Shown here piece after piece: positions 1-8,690 of a stretch of DNA of 64,000 nucleotides. A program made the position numbers and the translations under genes. Numbering within the stretch: the stretch's first letter is position 1; the number at the start of each line of letters is the position of its first letter. The notes under the pieces were generated by a model that ran no database searches, was not told the origin of the DNA, and saw only the letters and a list, made by a program, of their open reading frames with translations. Source of the stretch: Halobacteriovoraceae bacterium (lineage in GTDB: Bacteria; Bdellovibrionota; Bacteriovoracia; Bacteriovoracales; Bacteriovoracaceae); the NCBI GenBank assembly GCA_002713145.1, contig PAVS01000014.1, positions 186,001-250,000 of the forward strand, read 5' to 3'.

Positions 1-262
1 TTAAGGTACAACCATTTGAGCATTTAAAATCAATAGAAGTGGCTTCAACATTTCTAATGGGATCTTTATTTTGGAATCCTTGATAATATTCAAAATAATC
101 TTTAATAACGTGATCTAGTTTTGCAAGTAACTCTTCTTCCGTATCTTCTTTGAGGTTATAGAACATTTGACTCGTTGCTTTAGCTTTACCATTGAAGGTA
201 AATTTTACGACTCCACTCGGAGTAAGTTTTAAGGTATCATTAAAGCAATGAGGACAATACAT
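1..262 (-). CDS. zinc-ribbon protein, C-terminus cut by window edge
   Basis: An open frame reads from an ATG at 262 off the left edge with no stop, so 87 residues of the N-terminus are visible. It opens with MYCPHC and a second cysteine pair follows near the edge (residues about 81-85, CSNGC), which together would make a four-Cys zinc ribbon. The stretch between is charged and soluble (KEDTEEELLAKLDHVIKDYF) and no signal peptide is seen. Function is not recognised. Zinc-ribbon starts like this are common in small cytosolic regulators and nucleic-acid-associated proteins. It is divergent from the hydrolase at 308, with about 45 bases shared between the two starts. Confidence 0.6.
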   Translation of the reverse strand, partial: MYCPHCFNDTLKLTPSGVVKFTFNGKAKATSQMFYNLKEDTEEELLAKLDHVIKDYFEYYQGFQNKDPIRNVEATSIDFKCSNGCTL

Positions 263-307
263 GGGCTTATTTTAAGCTAGATTGAATAGGATTTAAATAG
301 GGTAATA

Positions 308-1162
308 ATGCTTAAAGAAGAAAAATTTATAACACTTAAAGACGGGAATACATTGTTTGCGAGTATCGTAGAGACGGGCTCACCTGTTTGGCTGATTTTG
401 ACTCATGGATTAGGTGAGCATAGTGAAAGACACAAGTATATCTATAAACTATTTTCGCAGTATTTTAATATTTGTCTCTATGATCTGAGAGGGCATGGAC
501 GTAGCACAGGAAAAAGGGCTTATGTAGATCATTTTTCTCAATACACTTGTGATCTTGAAGAAGTTCTAGCTTTTCTTCAAAACGATTATGCTATGGATCG
601 ATTTCAGCTCATAGGACATTCTATGGGGGGGCTTGTTGTTGCCGATTATTTACAGAACTATGCTCAAGATCATTTTTACCCGGACAAAGTTTTTTTAAGT
701 GCTCCAGCAACGGGGGGAGCAGGATTTTTGGGACAAATAATGAACTATACCCCCTTGAAAATTATGCAAGGGTTAAAAAGTCTCCCAACATCGATAGCAC
801 TCAAGGGCCTTATTGATGTCTCAAAGCTCTCTCATGATCCAAGAGTTTATGAAGCTTATGTGACTGATGACCTCAATAGTATGAAAGTGCATACAAAATT
901 AGTTTTCGAAATCCTTCATAAAGCCAGAAAAGTCTTCTCAAGACCATTGCGGGCGAAATGTGATCTTTACTGTGCACTTGGCTCTGATGATCAAGTGGTC
1001 AATCCTGGAGCGACATTGGAATACTTTCAAGATGTAGAAAAAAATGTAAACCTCAAAGTTATTGAGGGCGGATATCACGAACTTCACAATGAAATCGCAA
1101 AATACCGAGAACCTTATTTGGAATTTTTAAAAAATTCTATCATGGAAGAGGTGTTTAGCTAG
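308..1162 (+). CDS. alpha/beta hydrolase, monoacylglycerol lipase / lysophospholipase-like
   Basis: A 284-residue alpha/beta-hydrolase that probably hydrolyses monoacylglycerol or lysophospholipid esters. The oxyanion segment HGLGEHSERH (33-42) is typical of monoacylglycerol lipases. The nucleophile elbow is GHSMGG with Ser105, the acid is probably in GSDDQVV (about 228), and the His lies in GGYHELHNE near the C-terminus. Length matches the family. There is no signal peptide, so it is predicted cytosolic. Its stop overlaps the convergent M48 protease gene by 4 bases. The exact substrate cannot be read from sequence. Confidence 0.85.
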   Translation: MLKEEKFITLKDGNTLFASIVETGSPVWLILTHGLGEHSERHKYIYKLFSQYFNICLYDLRGHGRSTGKRAYVDHFSQYTCDLEEVLAFLQNDYAMDRFQLIGHSMGGLVVADYLQNYAQDHFYPDKVFLSAPATGGAGFLGQIMNYTPLKIMQGLKSLPTSIALKGLIDVSKLSHDPRVYEAYVTDDLNSMKVHTKLVFEILHKARKVFSRPLRAKCDLYCALGSDDQVVNPGATLEYFQDVEKNVNLKVIEGGYHELHNEIAKYREPYLEFLKNSIMEEVFS

Positions 1163-2412
1163 CTATTGAATTTTTCCAAGAACTTCATCCTCTCTAATGC
1201 TGGGGGATGCGAAAAGTAGAATTTTGAATACCATGGATGAGGTGTCAAAGTACTCGAATTATCTCGATACATTTTGATGAGAGCAGAAATGAGAGAGCTC
1301 GCACTTGCATGGGTGGCTGCAAACTCATCCGCTTCATATTCATTTTTTCGTGAAAACCAACTCCCAATGGGTGTTAACCAAAATGTGTAGATCGGTGTAA
1401 TTAAGCTAAAAAGCAGTAAGGCCGAATGGGGGGTGGGATTTTCTACACCAAAAGCTAAGTAAAAGGCTGGAGTCTTAAAGAGAACTCCTAAAATAAAGAA
1501 GCCGATAAAAAGTGAGAAAATAGCAATCACGAGACTTTTGAGTATATGCTTTTTCTTAAAATGGCCTAATTCATGGGCAAGGACTGAGATGACTTCCTGA
1601 GAGGCAAGGCTCTCAATCAATGTGTCAAAAAAAACAATTCTTTTATTTCGACCAAAACCAGTGAAATACGCATTCCCGTGAGCACTTCTCAGTGAGGCGT
1701 TCATCACATAATAGTCTTTGAAATTTACCTCGCACCTCTCACAGAGATCATCTATCTCTTGGGTTAATTCCTCATTTTCAAGCTTAGAAAATTTATTGAA
1801 CCAAGGAGCTATAAACTTTGGATAGGCCCATAACATAACAAACTGAAAGAAAATAAAGAAGGCCCAAGAGTAAAGCCACCAATACTGAGGAAAGAACTGA
1901 ATGAAGTTTAAGATGATATAAAGCAGAGGAATACCAATAAGTGCACTCAAAACTAATTGCTTTAAGAAGTCAGTAAGATAGATCTTAAAGGTCATTTTAT
2001 TAAATCCAAAGCGCTCTTCGATAACAAAATGGCGATACAACTCAAATGGTATATTTATGATAATTCCGATAAGGGCATAGAGGATAAAAAAGCTCACTCC
2101 TTGCCAAATAATAGATTCGGGAAGATTGAGACTTAGATTGTTTAGAATATTGATCCCCCCAAAGAGAGTCCAAAAGCACAAGAGAAGAAAACTTATCACT
2201 AATTTTATACCACCGAGTTTTTGCACTGTCACAGTATAATCCTGAGCTTTTCTGTGTTCATGAATTGTGATTTTTTCTACAAACTCAGAGGGTACTTTAT
2301 CTTTATTTTTTTTGATATAGCTTATATTGAGGGCCAGCAAGGAAAACTTGATGATAAAGGCTAGAGCGAGTAGGATTATAAAACTATTAAGTATTAATTC
2401 TTGAGTTATCAT
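1159..2412 (-). CDS. M48 family metallopeptidase, Ste24/CAAX prenyl protease 1-like
   Basis: A 417-residue integral membrane zinc protease. Hydrophobic segments lie at about 8-30, 68-92, 105-125, 150-172, 180-200, 293-315 and 330-350. The catalytic HELGH is at 280-284 on the cytosolic side, and the third ligand is in NEYEADEFA (357-365), the arrangement seen in Ste24 and HtpX enzymes. The N-terminal region FELYRHFVIEERFGFNKMT matches the conserved M48 N-terminal domain of Ste24 rather than HtpX. Bacterial members probably act in membrane-protein quality control, since prenylated CAAX substrates are not expected. It is divergent from gloB with only 20 bases between the starts. Confidence 0.9.
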   Translation of the reverse strand: MITQELILNSFIILLALAFIIKFSLLALNISYIKKNKDKVPSEFVEKITIHEHRKAQDYTVTVQKLGGIKLVISFLLLCFWTLFGGINILNNLSLNLPESIIWQGVSFFILYALIGIIINIPFELYRHFVIEERFGFNKMTFKIYLTDFLKQLVLSALIGIPLLYIILNFIQFFPQYWWLYSWAFFIFFQFVMLWAYPKFIAPWFNKFSKLENEELTQEIDDLCERCEVNFKDYYVMNASLRSAHGNAYFTGFGRNKRIVFFDTLIESLASQEVISVLAHELGHFKKKHILKSLVIAIFSLFIGFFILGVLFKTPAFYLAFGVENPTPHSALLLFSLITPIYTFWLTPIGSWFSRKNEYEADEFAATHASASSLISALIKMYRDNSSTLTPHPWYSKFYFSHPPALERMKFLEKFNS

Positions 2413-2432
2413 TTCACCTTTATAGGAAAAAG

Positions 2433-3164
2433 ATGCAAGTAATACAACATTTTTTAAAAAATAACCTGAGAAACTTTAACTACATCGTTTTAAGTGATGT
2501 TAATGGTGAAGCCATATTTTTTGACCCTTCAGATATTGAACAAACACTTCCTCTCTGTGCATCCAACGGGGGAGAACCCAAGTATTTAATCAACACTCAT
2601 TATCATGCTGATCATATGAAAGATAATGACAAATTACTGGAGCAAACTCAGGCAAAAGAAGTCCTCTTAGAGCATGAAGATGAATTCTCTCTCTCAGACA
2701 GTGAAGATTTAAAATGTCTTTTTACTCCGGGTCATGTGATGGATCATAAGTGTTATCTTCTGCGTGAGAAAGGAGAAGAAGTAGGCATAATTTGTGGCGA
2801 CACCATTTTTAACGCAGGTATGGGAAATTGTAAAAATGGGGGGGACGTTGAGACCCTTTATCAAACCTTTAAGAATATTATTCACCCTCTGTCAGACCAT
2901 TTGAAAATTTATCCTTCTCATGATTATTTCTTAAATAATTTAAAATTTGCTGAATCTGTTGAGCCCGATAATCAATACATTCAAGAATATATTCAAAAAA
3001 GAGAGAGTATGGATTGTGATCATGAGTTTATGATCACTACAGTTGGAGAGGAGAGACTTTATAATCCCTTTTTTCGGGCTTTTCAAAAAGACTTTCAAAA
3101 GAAGATGAATAAAAATGAAAAAGAATTATTTATATACTTAAGATCTCTTAGAGATAACTGGTAG
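2433..3164 (+). CDS. gloB: hydroxyacylglutathione hydrolase (glyoxalase II)-like metallo-beta-lactamase fold
   Basis: A 243-residue metallo-beta-lactamase-fold hydrolase. The binuclear metal motif THYHADH gives H56, H58, D60 and H61. Further ligands follow in TPGHVMDH, CGDTIFNAGMGN and YPSHDYFLNNLKFA. The C-terminal segment (NPFFRAF) is the glyoxalase II-specific helix, so hydrolysis of S-D-lactoylglutathione (methylglyoxal detoxification) is the best reading. A related thioester or persulfide substrate is possible. The peroxiredoxin gene starts 10 bases downstream, so the two probably form a stress-related operon. Confidence 0.85.
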   Translation: MQVIQHFLKNNLRNFNYIVLSDVNGEAIFFDPSDIEQTLPLCASNGGEPKYLINTHYHADHMKDNDKLLEQTQAKEVLLEHEDEFSLSDSEDLKCLFTPGHVMDHKCYLLREKGEEVGIICGDTIFNAGMGNCKNGGDVETLYQTFKNIIHPLSDHLKIYPSHDYFLNNLKFAESVEPDNQYIQEYIQKRESMDCDHEFMITTVGEERLYNPFFRAFQKDFQKKMNKNEKELFIYLRSLRDNW

Positions 3165-3174
3165 AGGAGAAATT

Positions 3175-3645
3175 ATGTCATTACCTAAAATTGGAAACTT
3201 GGCCCCCGCATTTAAACTTAAAAACCAGAATGGCGAGGAAGTGGCTTTGAAGGATTTTCGTGGCAAAAATGTAGTTATTTATTTTTATCCTAAGGCGATG
3301 ACTCCAGGATGCACAACGCAAGCTTGTTCCATTAGAGATTACAAAAAAGAGTTTAATAAATTAAAGACCGTTGTTCTCGGTATAAGCCCTGACTCACCCG
3401 AGAGGCTGAAAAAATTTGAAGCGAGAGATGAACTTAACTTCACCTTACTCTCAGATGAGGATCATAAGGTCGCTGAAAAGTATGGAGCCTGGGGAAGAAA
3501 AAAGTTCATGGGTAAAGAGTATGATGGAATTTTAAGACAAACATATATCGTTGATAAGAACGGAAAACTTCAAGAAATTCTGACCAAGTTTAAAACGAAA
3601 GATCATCATGATGTCGTGCTCGAGTATATTAAAGAGAATCTTTGA
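3175..3645 (+). CDS. bcp: peroxiredoxin, PrxQ/Bcp type
   Basis: A 156-residue thioredoxin-fold peroxidase that reduces hydrogen peroxide and organic hydroperoxides in the cytosol. The peroxidatic Cys46 is in TPGCTTQAC and the resolving Cys51 is five positions later, the hallmark of atypical 2-Cys PrxQ enzymes. It starts 10 bases after gloB with the ribosome site GAGGAGAA. The 3' end overlaps a small convergent gene by 17 bases. Thioredoxin is the expected electron donor. Confidence 0.92.
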   Translation: MSLPKIGNLAPAFKLKNQNGEEVALKDFRGKNVVIYFYPKAMTPGCTTQACSIRDYKKEFNKLKTVVLGISPDSPERLKKFEARDELNFTLLSDEDHKVAEKYGAWGRKKFMGKEYDGILRQTYIVDKNGKLQEILTKFKTKDHHDVVLEYIKENL

Positions 3646-3895
3646 TTATTTTTTGAGATAAAAAAGTAATGGGGAACTTTTTTTGCAGGTGTTTAAGGAT
3701 ACTATCTAACTCGGGTTTTAGCTCCGGAGTACATCTTATGAGAAGTTCCCTCGTCAATGAGCCTTTTTCAAAGTCTTTAGTGGAGTAGAAGCAAATATTT
3801 TCATTAGACTCCAAAGTGAAATAAACAAAACTAGATTTATCTTTAGAAACAGAAATTTCGTATTCGACTAATTCTTGAGTGATAGAGTGTGACAT
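3629..3895 (-). CDS. small hypothetical protein
   Basis: An 88-residue soluble protein of unknown function, mixed alpha/beta in appearance. It has a Glu/Lys-rich C-terminal helix (ELKPELDSILKHLQKKF), and no signal peptide or membrane segment. The arrangement resembles small DUF4911-like proteins, but the match is not firm. It is convergent with bcp and overlaps its 3' end by 17 bases. Coding status rests on ORF length and protein-like composition. Confidence 0.55.
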   Translation of the reverse strand: MSHSITQELVEYEISVSKDKSSFVYFTLESNENICFYSTKDFEKGSLTRELLIRCTPELKPELDSILKHLQKKFPITFLSQKIIKDSL

Positions 3896-4003
3896 TCTGA
3901 TTAAACCTTTAAATATTAATAAAATTGACTTCTTGCTTGCTCAAGTTCTACAATATTAATGTAGCGCATTCGTTGTAAAGTTATTTTTGTCATGGAGGAC
4001 AAA

Positions 4004-4735
4004 TTGAAATTGAACACGCAAAGGCCAATTCTTTTTTTTATACTACTCTCTATAAGTTTAGTTTCTTGCTCAAATCTTGTAGAAAATACTCGTAAGTCTC
4101 TACTCGGTGATGAGAAACCTAGAAGTGCACCTAAAAAAGAAGTAAAATGGGTGAGCAAATCACAGTACGATGATTTGATGCAAAAGTATAAAGATCTCAA
4201 TGACAAATATGAGCGCATTAAGTTACAGAACGTTAGCGAATCAGGTCTTAATGATCTTCCTCAGACAGCGCCAAAAGCCCAAGGGGGATCGACCGAAACT
4301 GTAGATGTGTTTGGAAAAAATGGTGTTGTAAATAAAAAACAAACAACAAATGAAATCGCTGCTTCTTCTGCCCCTCAAAAAATCAAAAACACAACCTCTA
4401 TAGGAGAGGACTTAGATTACTATAAGAAAGCTGTGGTACTCAAAGAAAATAATAAACTCGATGAAGCACTTAAAATATTTCAATTTTTAGAAAATTCAAA
4501 ATCTAAGCAAATAAGTGTTCGTTCTAAACGCCATATAGGTGATATTTATTTTGAAAAACAACAGCATGACCTCGCACTGCAAGTTTATGAAGACGTGATT
4601 AGAAACAATGCGTTCTCTGGTGCCACACTTAAGGCTTTGGCCAAGGCTGCTCAATCTGCAAATCAATTAGGATTAATGGATAAAAAAGCACAATACGAAT
4701 CACTCTTAAAAGATGTTTTTGATATACAAGGATAA
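4004..4735 (+). CDS. TPR-containing lipoprotein
   Basis: An outer- or inner-membrane lipoprotein of about 243 residues. A short basic N-terminus and hydrophobic stretch lead to a lipobox ISLVSC. A polar linker follows, then a tetratricopeptide-like region (about 145-240: YYKKAVVLKENNKLDEALKI and the next helices). An ATG lies upstream at 3992, but GGAGG at 3994-3998 sits inside that extension and fits a TTG start at 4004 with 5-base spacing, so TTG is preferred. The stop codon abuts the ATG of the LysM gene (TAAATG), so the two are co-translated and probably work together at the cell wall. Confidence 0.75.
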   Translation: MKLNTQRPILFFILLSISLVSCSNLVENTRKSLLGDEKPRSAPKKEVKWVSKSQYDDLMQKYKDLNDKYERIKLQNVSESGLNDLPQTAPKAQGGSTETVDVFGKNGVVNKKQTTNEIAASSAPQKIKNTTSIGEDLDYYKKAVVLKENNKLDEALKIFQFLENSKSKQISVRSKRHIGDIYFEKQQHDLALQVYEDVIRNNAFSGATLKALAKAAQSANQLGLMDKKAQYESLLKDVFDIQG

Positions 4736-6907
4736 ATGATTAAAGCAACTTCTTGGCCATTGTTGATTTTACTTTTGCTCAGCTTGAGTCTGGCTTTCGC
4801 TCAAGAAGATTTAGATTTTGCTAATGACAAAGAATTCCAAGAACTTCTCAATGAGTTTCCTGAAGAGGCTGGGGACGTGGGAGCTATGGATGATCTTGAA
4901 TCCCTGAAAGATGATATTGGAGAAGTTCAATTTAACTTGCCTGAAGATCAATCAGAGCAAGAATTAAACGCAAAAGAAATAAAAGAACTCACGGATAAGA
5001 ATCCAAACAGCTTTCCCAACAGACCGTCAGAAACAAAACAGAATGCTAAAGCTAATGGACCGAAGCTTAGAATTATAGAAAACTCTGATGGTTCCAAAGA
5101 ATCAGCGATGATTTTTGATGTAGGTAAAGCAGAAAAAGAGTTGCTTGATTTAGCGGAAAAAATGCAGGGGAAAATTCCTAATAGTGAATGGAATGAAATC
5201 GCTGGAAAATCCACCACTGGAACCTACGAAGTTGTCTCGGGAGATTGGCTTTGGAAAATCTCTCAAAGAATTTTTGGCTCTGGTTTTTATTATTCTAAAA
5301 TTTGGGCGCTTAATCCATATATCACAAACCCCCACGAAATTGAGCCTGGTATGATTCTGTCTTTTTCTACCGGAAGTGATAACCAACTCCCTTCCATTGA
5401 CATCAATAAATTTGAAAACCTATCTGAGAAAACGAAAAGTAAATACCTTGGTAAATACGATAAGTGGGGCGATGACGCTAAACCTGAATGGCTCAATGAA
5501 AGAGAAAGACTACGTAAAGAGGGAGTCTATCTTCAGTATGGAACGAGCGAAACAACCAAAGACCTTGATGCTATTGGTGACCAGATTCTCATAAAAGAGT
5601 ACGAGGTGTACGAACCACCTGCGCTAGATTTTGCCATTGCTGTCCCGGAGACGGAATTTGATGAAAGTGGTTTTGATCGTAATGCCAAAATCAATTTTAA
5701 TTTTAAAGAGGGTCTCAACTTTAACACTTTCGTCTCTAATAATGTTATTCAAGACTTTGGAAAAATAGACTCATCTTATATGTATAAAGGTATCTTCTCT
5801 AGCTACGATAGATTCTTTGTCCGCTTCGATGAAAATATGAATATTGTGGTAGGGGATAAGTTCTCTGTTTATGGGGCTCATGGAAAAGCCACTCATAAAA
5901 ACTCTGATCGTGAAGGTTTTAAATACGATATTAAAGGAAGTTTTAAAACCATTCAAAAACATGAAGACAATTTATGGGAATGTGAAATGATCGAATCTAC
6001 TGCTGTGGTGGAGAGAGGGGATCGAGTTACCATATACACGCCAAAAATTGAAATGCTCACAAAGACCTATAACACTCAGACCATTGAAGCCGTTGTTATT
6101 GCTGGTGTTCATCCTATGCAAAGTATCGCAAGTTATGGTGATGTGATCTTTTTAGATCGAGGACGAGCGGATGGAGTTGAAGTGGGGAATGTTTTTGAAG
6201 TCTACGGATTTAAAGATAACCTCACCAAAGAAAATATCACGGATAATCCCACTTACAAAAAAGGTGAGTTAACTTCCATTATCGTAACTGATAATTTTAC
6301 GACAGCGATTGTCACCAATTCAAGTTTTGATATCTCGATTGGAGATATTTCTGTGACTAAAACTGCTGATGCCGCTGCGAGAGTGACGAGTATAAGAAAT
6401 AAGCTAAGAAGCGGAAAAGCTCAGAGACTAGCAGATCAGGCCCTGGATGAATTAGATGTTGAAATGAATCTGGATGACTTAAATGACGCTCTTCTCGATA
6501 AAGCGGATAAAATCCAATTCTCTGAAGATGAACTTGCTGAACTAGAGAGGCAAGAGAGAGAAAAATCTATCATGACAGAAAGTGAGAAGGACTTGAGAGC
6601 GCTTGAGCGACTTGAAAGTGATCTCGAGACAGCTGAGAAAATTATGCGTGCTTCAAATCTAGATGAAGATAAATTATTAGAAGGCGAAAACCTCAATAAC
6701 ATAGAGAAAAACTTTAATGTTAAACAACAAGAATCACTAGATGAGCTTGAAGAAAATTTTGGCAAGCGCTACCTAGATGAAGATCTAAACGATAAAGAAA
6801 ATCCTTATGGTCTCACTGAGTTTGATATTGAGGAAATTGATGAGCTCTTAAATGCAGATCAAGAAACTTCTATAGACAGTAATTCTTCACAAGAAATTAT
6901 CGAATAA
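4736..6907 (+). CDS. large secreted LysM-domain protein
   Basis: A 723-residue exported protein. The signal peptide ends near SLAFAQ (residue 23). An acidic linker is followed by one LysM domain (about 162-212: YEVVSGDWLWKISQRIFG...IEPGMILSF) that should bind peptidoglycan. A long middle region is probably beta-rich (about 290-540), and the C-terminus is highly acidic and coiled-coil-like (about 545-720). The middle and tail regions are not recognised. It directly follows the TPR lipoprotein gene and precedes the DUF368 carrier by 3 bases, which suggests an envelope operon. LysM-FimV-like scaffolds are one comparison. Confidence 0.8.
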   Translation: MIKATSWPLLILLLLSLSLAFAQEDLDFANDKEFQELLNEFPEEAGDVGAMDDLESLKDDIGEVQFNLPEDQSEQELNAKEIKELTDKNPNSFPNRPSETKQNAKANGPKLRIIENSDGSKESAMIFDVGKAEKELLDLAEKMQGKIPNSEWNEIAGKSTTGTYEVVSGDWLWKISQRIFGSGFYYSKIWALNPYITNPHEIEPGMILSFSTGSDNQLPSIDINKFENLSEKTKSKYLGKYDKWGDDAKPEWLNERERLRKEGVYLQYGTSETTKDLDAIGDQILIKEYEVYEPPALDFAIAVPETEFDESGFDRNAKINFNFKEGLNFNTFVSNNVIQDFGKIDSSYMYKGIFSSYDRFFVRFDENMNIVVGDKFSVYGAHGKATHKNSDREGFKYDIKGSFKTIQKHEDNLWECEMIESTAVVERGDRVTIYTPKIEMLTKTYNTQTIEAVVIAGVHPMQSIASYGDVIFLDRGRADGVEVGNVFEVYGFKDNLTKENITDNPTYKKGELTSIIVTDNFTTAIVTNSSFDISIGDISVTKTADAAARVTSIRNKLRSGKAQRLADQALDELDVEMNLDDLNDALLDKADKIQFSEDELAELERQEREKSIMTESEKDLRALERLESDLETAEKIMRASNLDEDKLLEGENLNNIEKNFNVKQQESLDELEENFGKRYLDEDLNDKENPYGLTEFDIEEIDELLNADQETSIDSNSSQEIIE

Positions 6908-6910
6908 GAC

Positions 6911-7840
6911 ATGGTCAGTAAAACGAGAGTGATGCTATTTTTTAAAGGCTTTGCAATGGGAACCGCAGATATTGTACCTGGGGTCTCTGGGGGAACGATT
7001 GCTCTTATCACTGGAATCTATGACCAACTCGTTCATACGATCAGTCAGCTTGATCATCAGTTTTTTAAGTACCTCGTAACAGCTAAGTTTAAAGAAGCTT
7101 ATCAAAAAATAAATCCATCCTTTCTTATCCCGCTTTTTATTGGGATTGCGAGTGCCATTGTGGCCATGGCAAAATTGATGCATTTTCTGATGGAGAGTTA
7201 CTCCGTCTATACATGGTCTGCTTTTTTTGGACTCATTTTGGCTTCCATCATTGTTTTACTCAAACAGATTCCACAGTTACGACAATCAATTAATCTTTTT
7301 GGAGTTTTTGCAGGGACTGTGATTGGTTATTTAGTGGTGACCTTAATTCCCGTACAGACTCCTGAAAATTATCTTATGGTTTTTGGCGCGGGGATGATTG
7401 CTATTTGTGCCATGATTCTTCCCGGTATAAGTGGTTCATTTATTTTGTTAATTCTCGGTAAATATTATTTTATCACCGGCATGATCAAAGACCCTTTCCA
7501 TCTGGCCCATCTGCTCTATATTGGTGTCTTTTGTCTGGGATGTCTGTTAGGCCTTATCTCTTTTTCAAAAGTGCTGAATAAACTTCTGAATAATCATTAT
7601 TCTTTGACCATGTGTATTCTCGTTGGATTTATGATTGGATCGCTAAAAAAAATATGGCCTTGGAAAAAACTAAGTGATCAGTTGGTTCCGTTTACTGATC
7701 CTGAGAAAGCTAAACTTTTAGCCGATGAGCTGTATCTTCCCAGTCAATTTTCAGGTGAAGTCATTTTCGCGTTCGCAATTATGGTCATTTCATTTTTAAT
7801 CGTATATCTTATAGAGAAATCATTCGCTACGCGGCGTTAG
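6911..7840 (+). CDS. DUF368 family polyprenyl-phosphate translocase
   Basis: A 309-residue polytopic membrane protein with the DUF368 signature GFAMGTADIVPGVSGGT near the N-terminus and a second re-entrant-like ILPGISGSFILL motif near 178. DUF368 proteins (PopT) are established undecaprenyl-phosphate flippases that recycle the lipid carrier for peptidoglycan and O-antigen. An internal ATG (6932) is an alternative start. The last four codons and stop overlap the first 10 bases of the downstream tRNA-Arg gene, so transcription of the two is probably linked. Confidence 0.9.
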   Translation: MVSKTRVMLFFKGFAMGTADIVPGVSGGTIALITGIYDQLVHTISQLDHQFFKYLVTAKFKEAYQKINPSFLIPLFIGIASAIVAMAKLMHFLMESYSVYTWSAFFGLILASIIVLLKQIPQLRQSINLFGVFAGTVIGYLVVTLIPVQTPENYLMVFGAGMIAICAMILPGISGSFILLILGKYYFITGMIKDPFHLAHLLYIGVFCLGCLLGLISFSKVLNKLLNNHYSLTMCILVGFMIGSLKKIWPWKKLSDQLVPFTDPEKAKLLADELYLPSQFSGEVIFAFAIMVISFLIVYLIEKSFATRR

Positions 7841-7907
7841 CTCAGCTGGATAGAGTAGGTGGCTTCGAACCACTTGGTCGGGAGTTCGAATCTCTCACGC
7901 CGCGCCA
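7831..7907 (+). tRNA. tRNA-Arg (anticodon TCG)
   Basis: The sequence folds as a 77-base cloverleaf with encoded CCA. Acceptor GCGGCGT pairs with ACGCCGC, followed by discriminator G. The anticodon loop is CTTCGAA (anticodon TCG, reads CGA) on a GGTGG/CCACT stem. The T arm is GGGAG-TTCGAAT-CTCTC. The 5' 10 bases overlap the end of the DUF368 gene. Confidence 0.93.
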
Positions 7908-7989
7908 TTTTTATGAAATCAAAATCACTCAAGTTTTTTAAGGTTCAAAGATTTCGAGAATTTTCCTATAATGCCTGCAAAGGTAAATT

Positions 7990-8616
7990 ATGAATAAATT
8001 TTTGACGTCGGCATTAGTGTGTATATTTTTGAGTTCCTGTGCAGCATGGAGAGTCCAGCAAACGGTTATTACTGATGATTTTAAACATCAACTCAATAAA
8101 GAGCCAAACAAGATTAAATTATTTTTGAGTGTCTCAGGGTATGAGTACACTGAAAACGGTGAAAAAGCCGAGCTTAGATTCGAAAAAATTCCAGAGTTAT
8201 TGAAAATTGTAAAAAAAGCTTATGTTGAATCAGATTTGTTTGAGCTCGTTAAAGAAGAAAAACTCAGCGATATTCAGGCCATGGTTGAGCTCAAACATAA
8301 TGTCATCAAGAATAAGACACTCGATATCGTTTCACCGGCCACATTGTTTTTAGTGCCGAGTAAAAAAATTGATGAGGTTTATTTAAAAACGACTTTTTAT
8401 ACTGGAGCGAATGAGAAAGTTGAAAACATCCTGGGTGAAATTGAGAAGGAAGAGCAAATCAAAACCTATAGACAACTTTTTTTAGTGTTTGTCATGCCAT
8501 TTAAGCCACCCTTTAATATTTTTGAGGAAACCCTAGTGGACCTCAATAGATCAACACTCCTTGAAGCAAATGATGAAGGAATGTTCGTTCAAAAAATTGT
8601 TCAAAATGTTGACTGA
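7990..8616 (+). CDS. lipoprotein of unknown function
   Basis: A 208-residue predicted lipoprotein with a basic start, a hydrophobic stretch and the lipobox LSSC at about residue 17. The mature part is soluble and charged. One hydrophobic segment near the C-terminal third (LFLVFVMPFKPPFNIF) may be a beta-hairpin or a short membrane-associated loop. No family recognised. It stands alone between the tRNA and the symporter gene. Confidence 0.75.
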   Translation: MNKFLTSALVCIFLSSCAAWRVQQTVITDDFKHQLNKEPNKIKLFLSVSGYEYTENGEKAELRFEKIPELLKIVKKAYVESDLFELVKEEKLSDIQAMVELKHNVIKNKTLDIVSPATLFLVPSKKIDEVYLKTTFYTGANEKVENILGEIEKEEQIKTYRQLFLVFVMPFKPPFNIFEETLVDLNRSTLLEANDEGMFVQKIVQNVD

Positions 8617-8690
8617 TTTGCTTTTGTTGCAAGCCTATTTCTGATCGTTTAAGATAATTATAAATAATATAAATTAATTGTGAGGTATAC

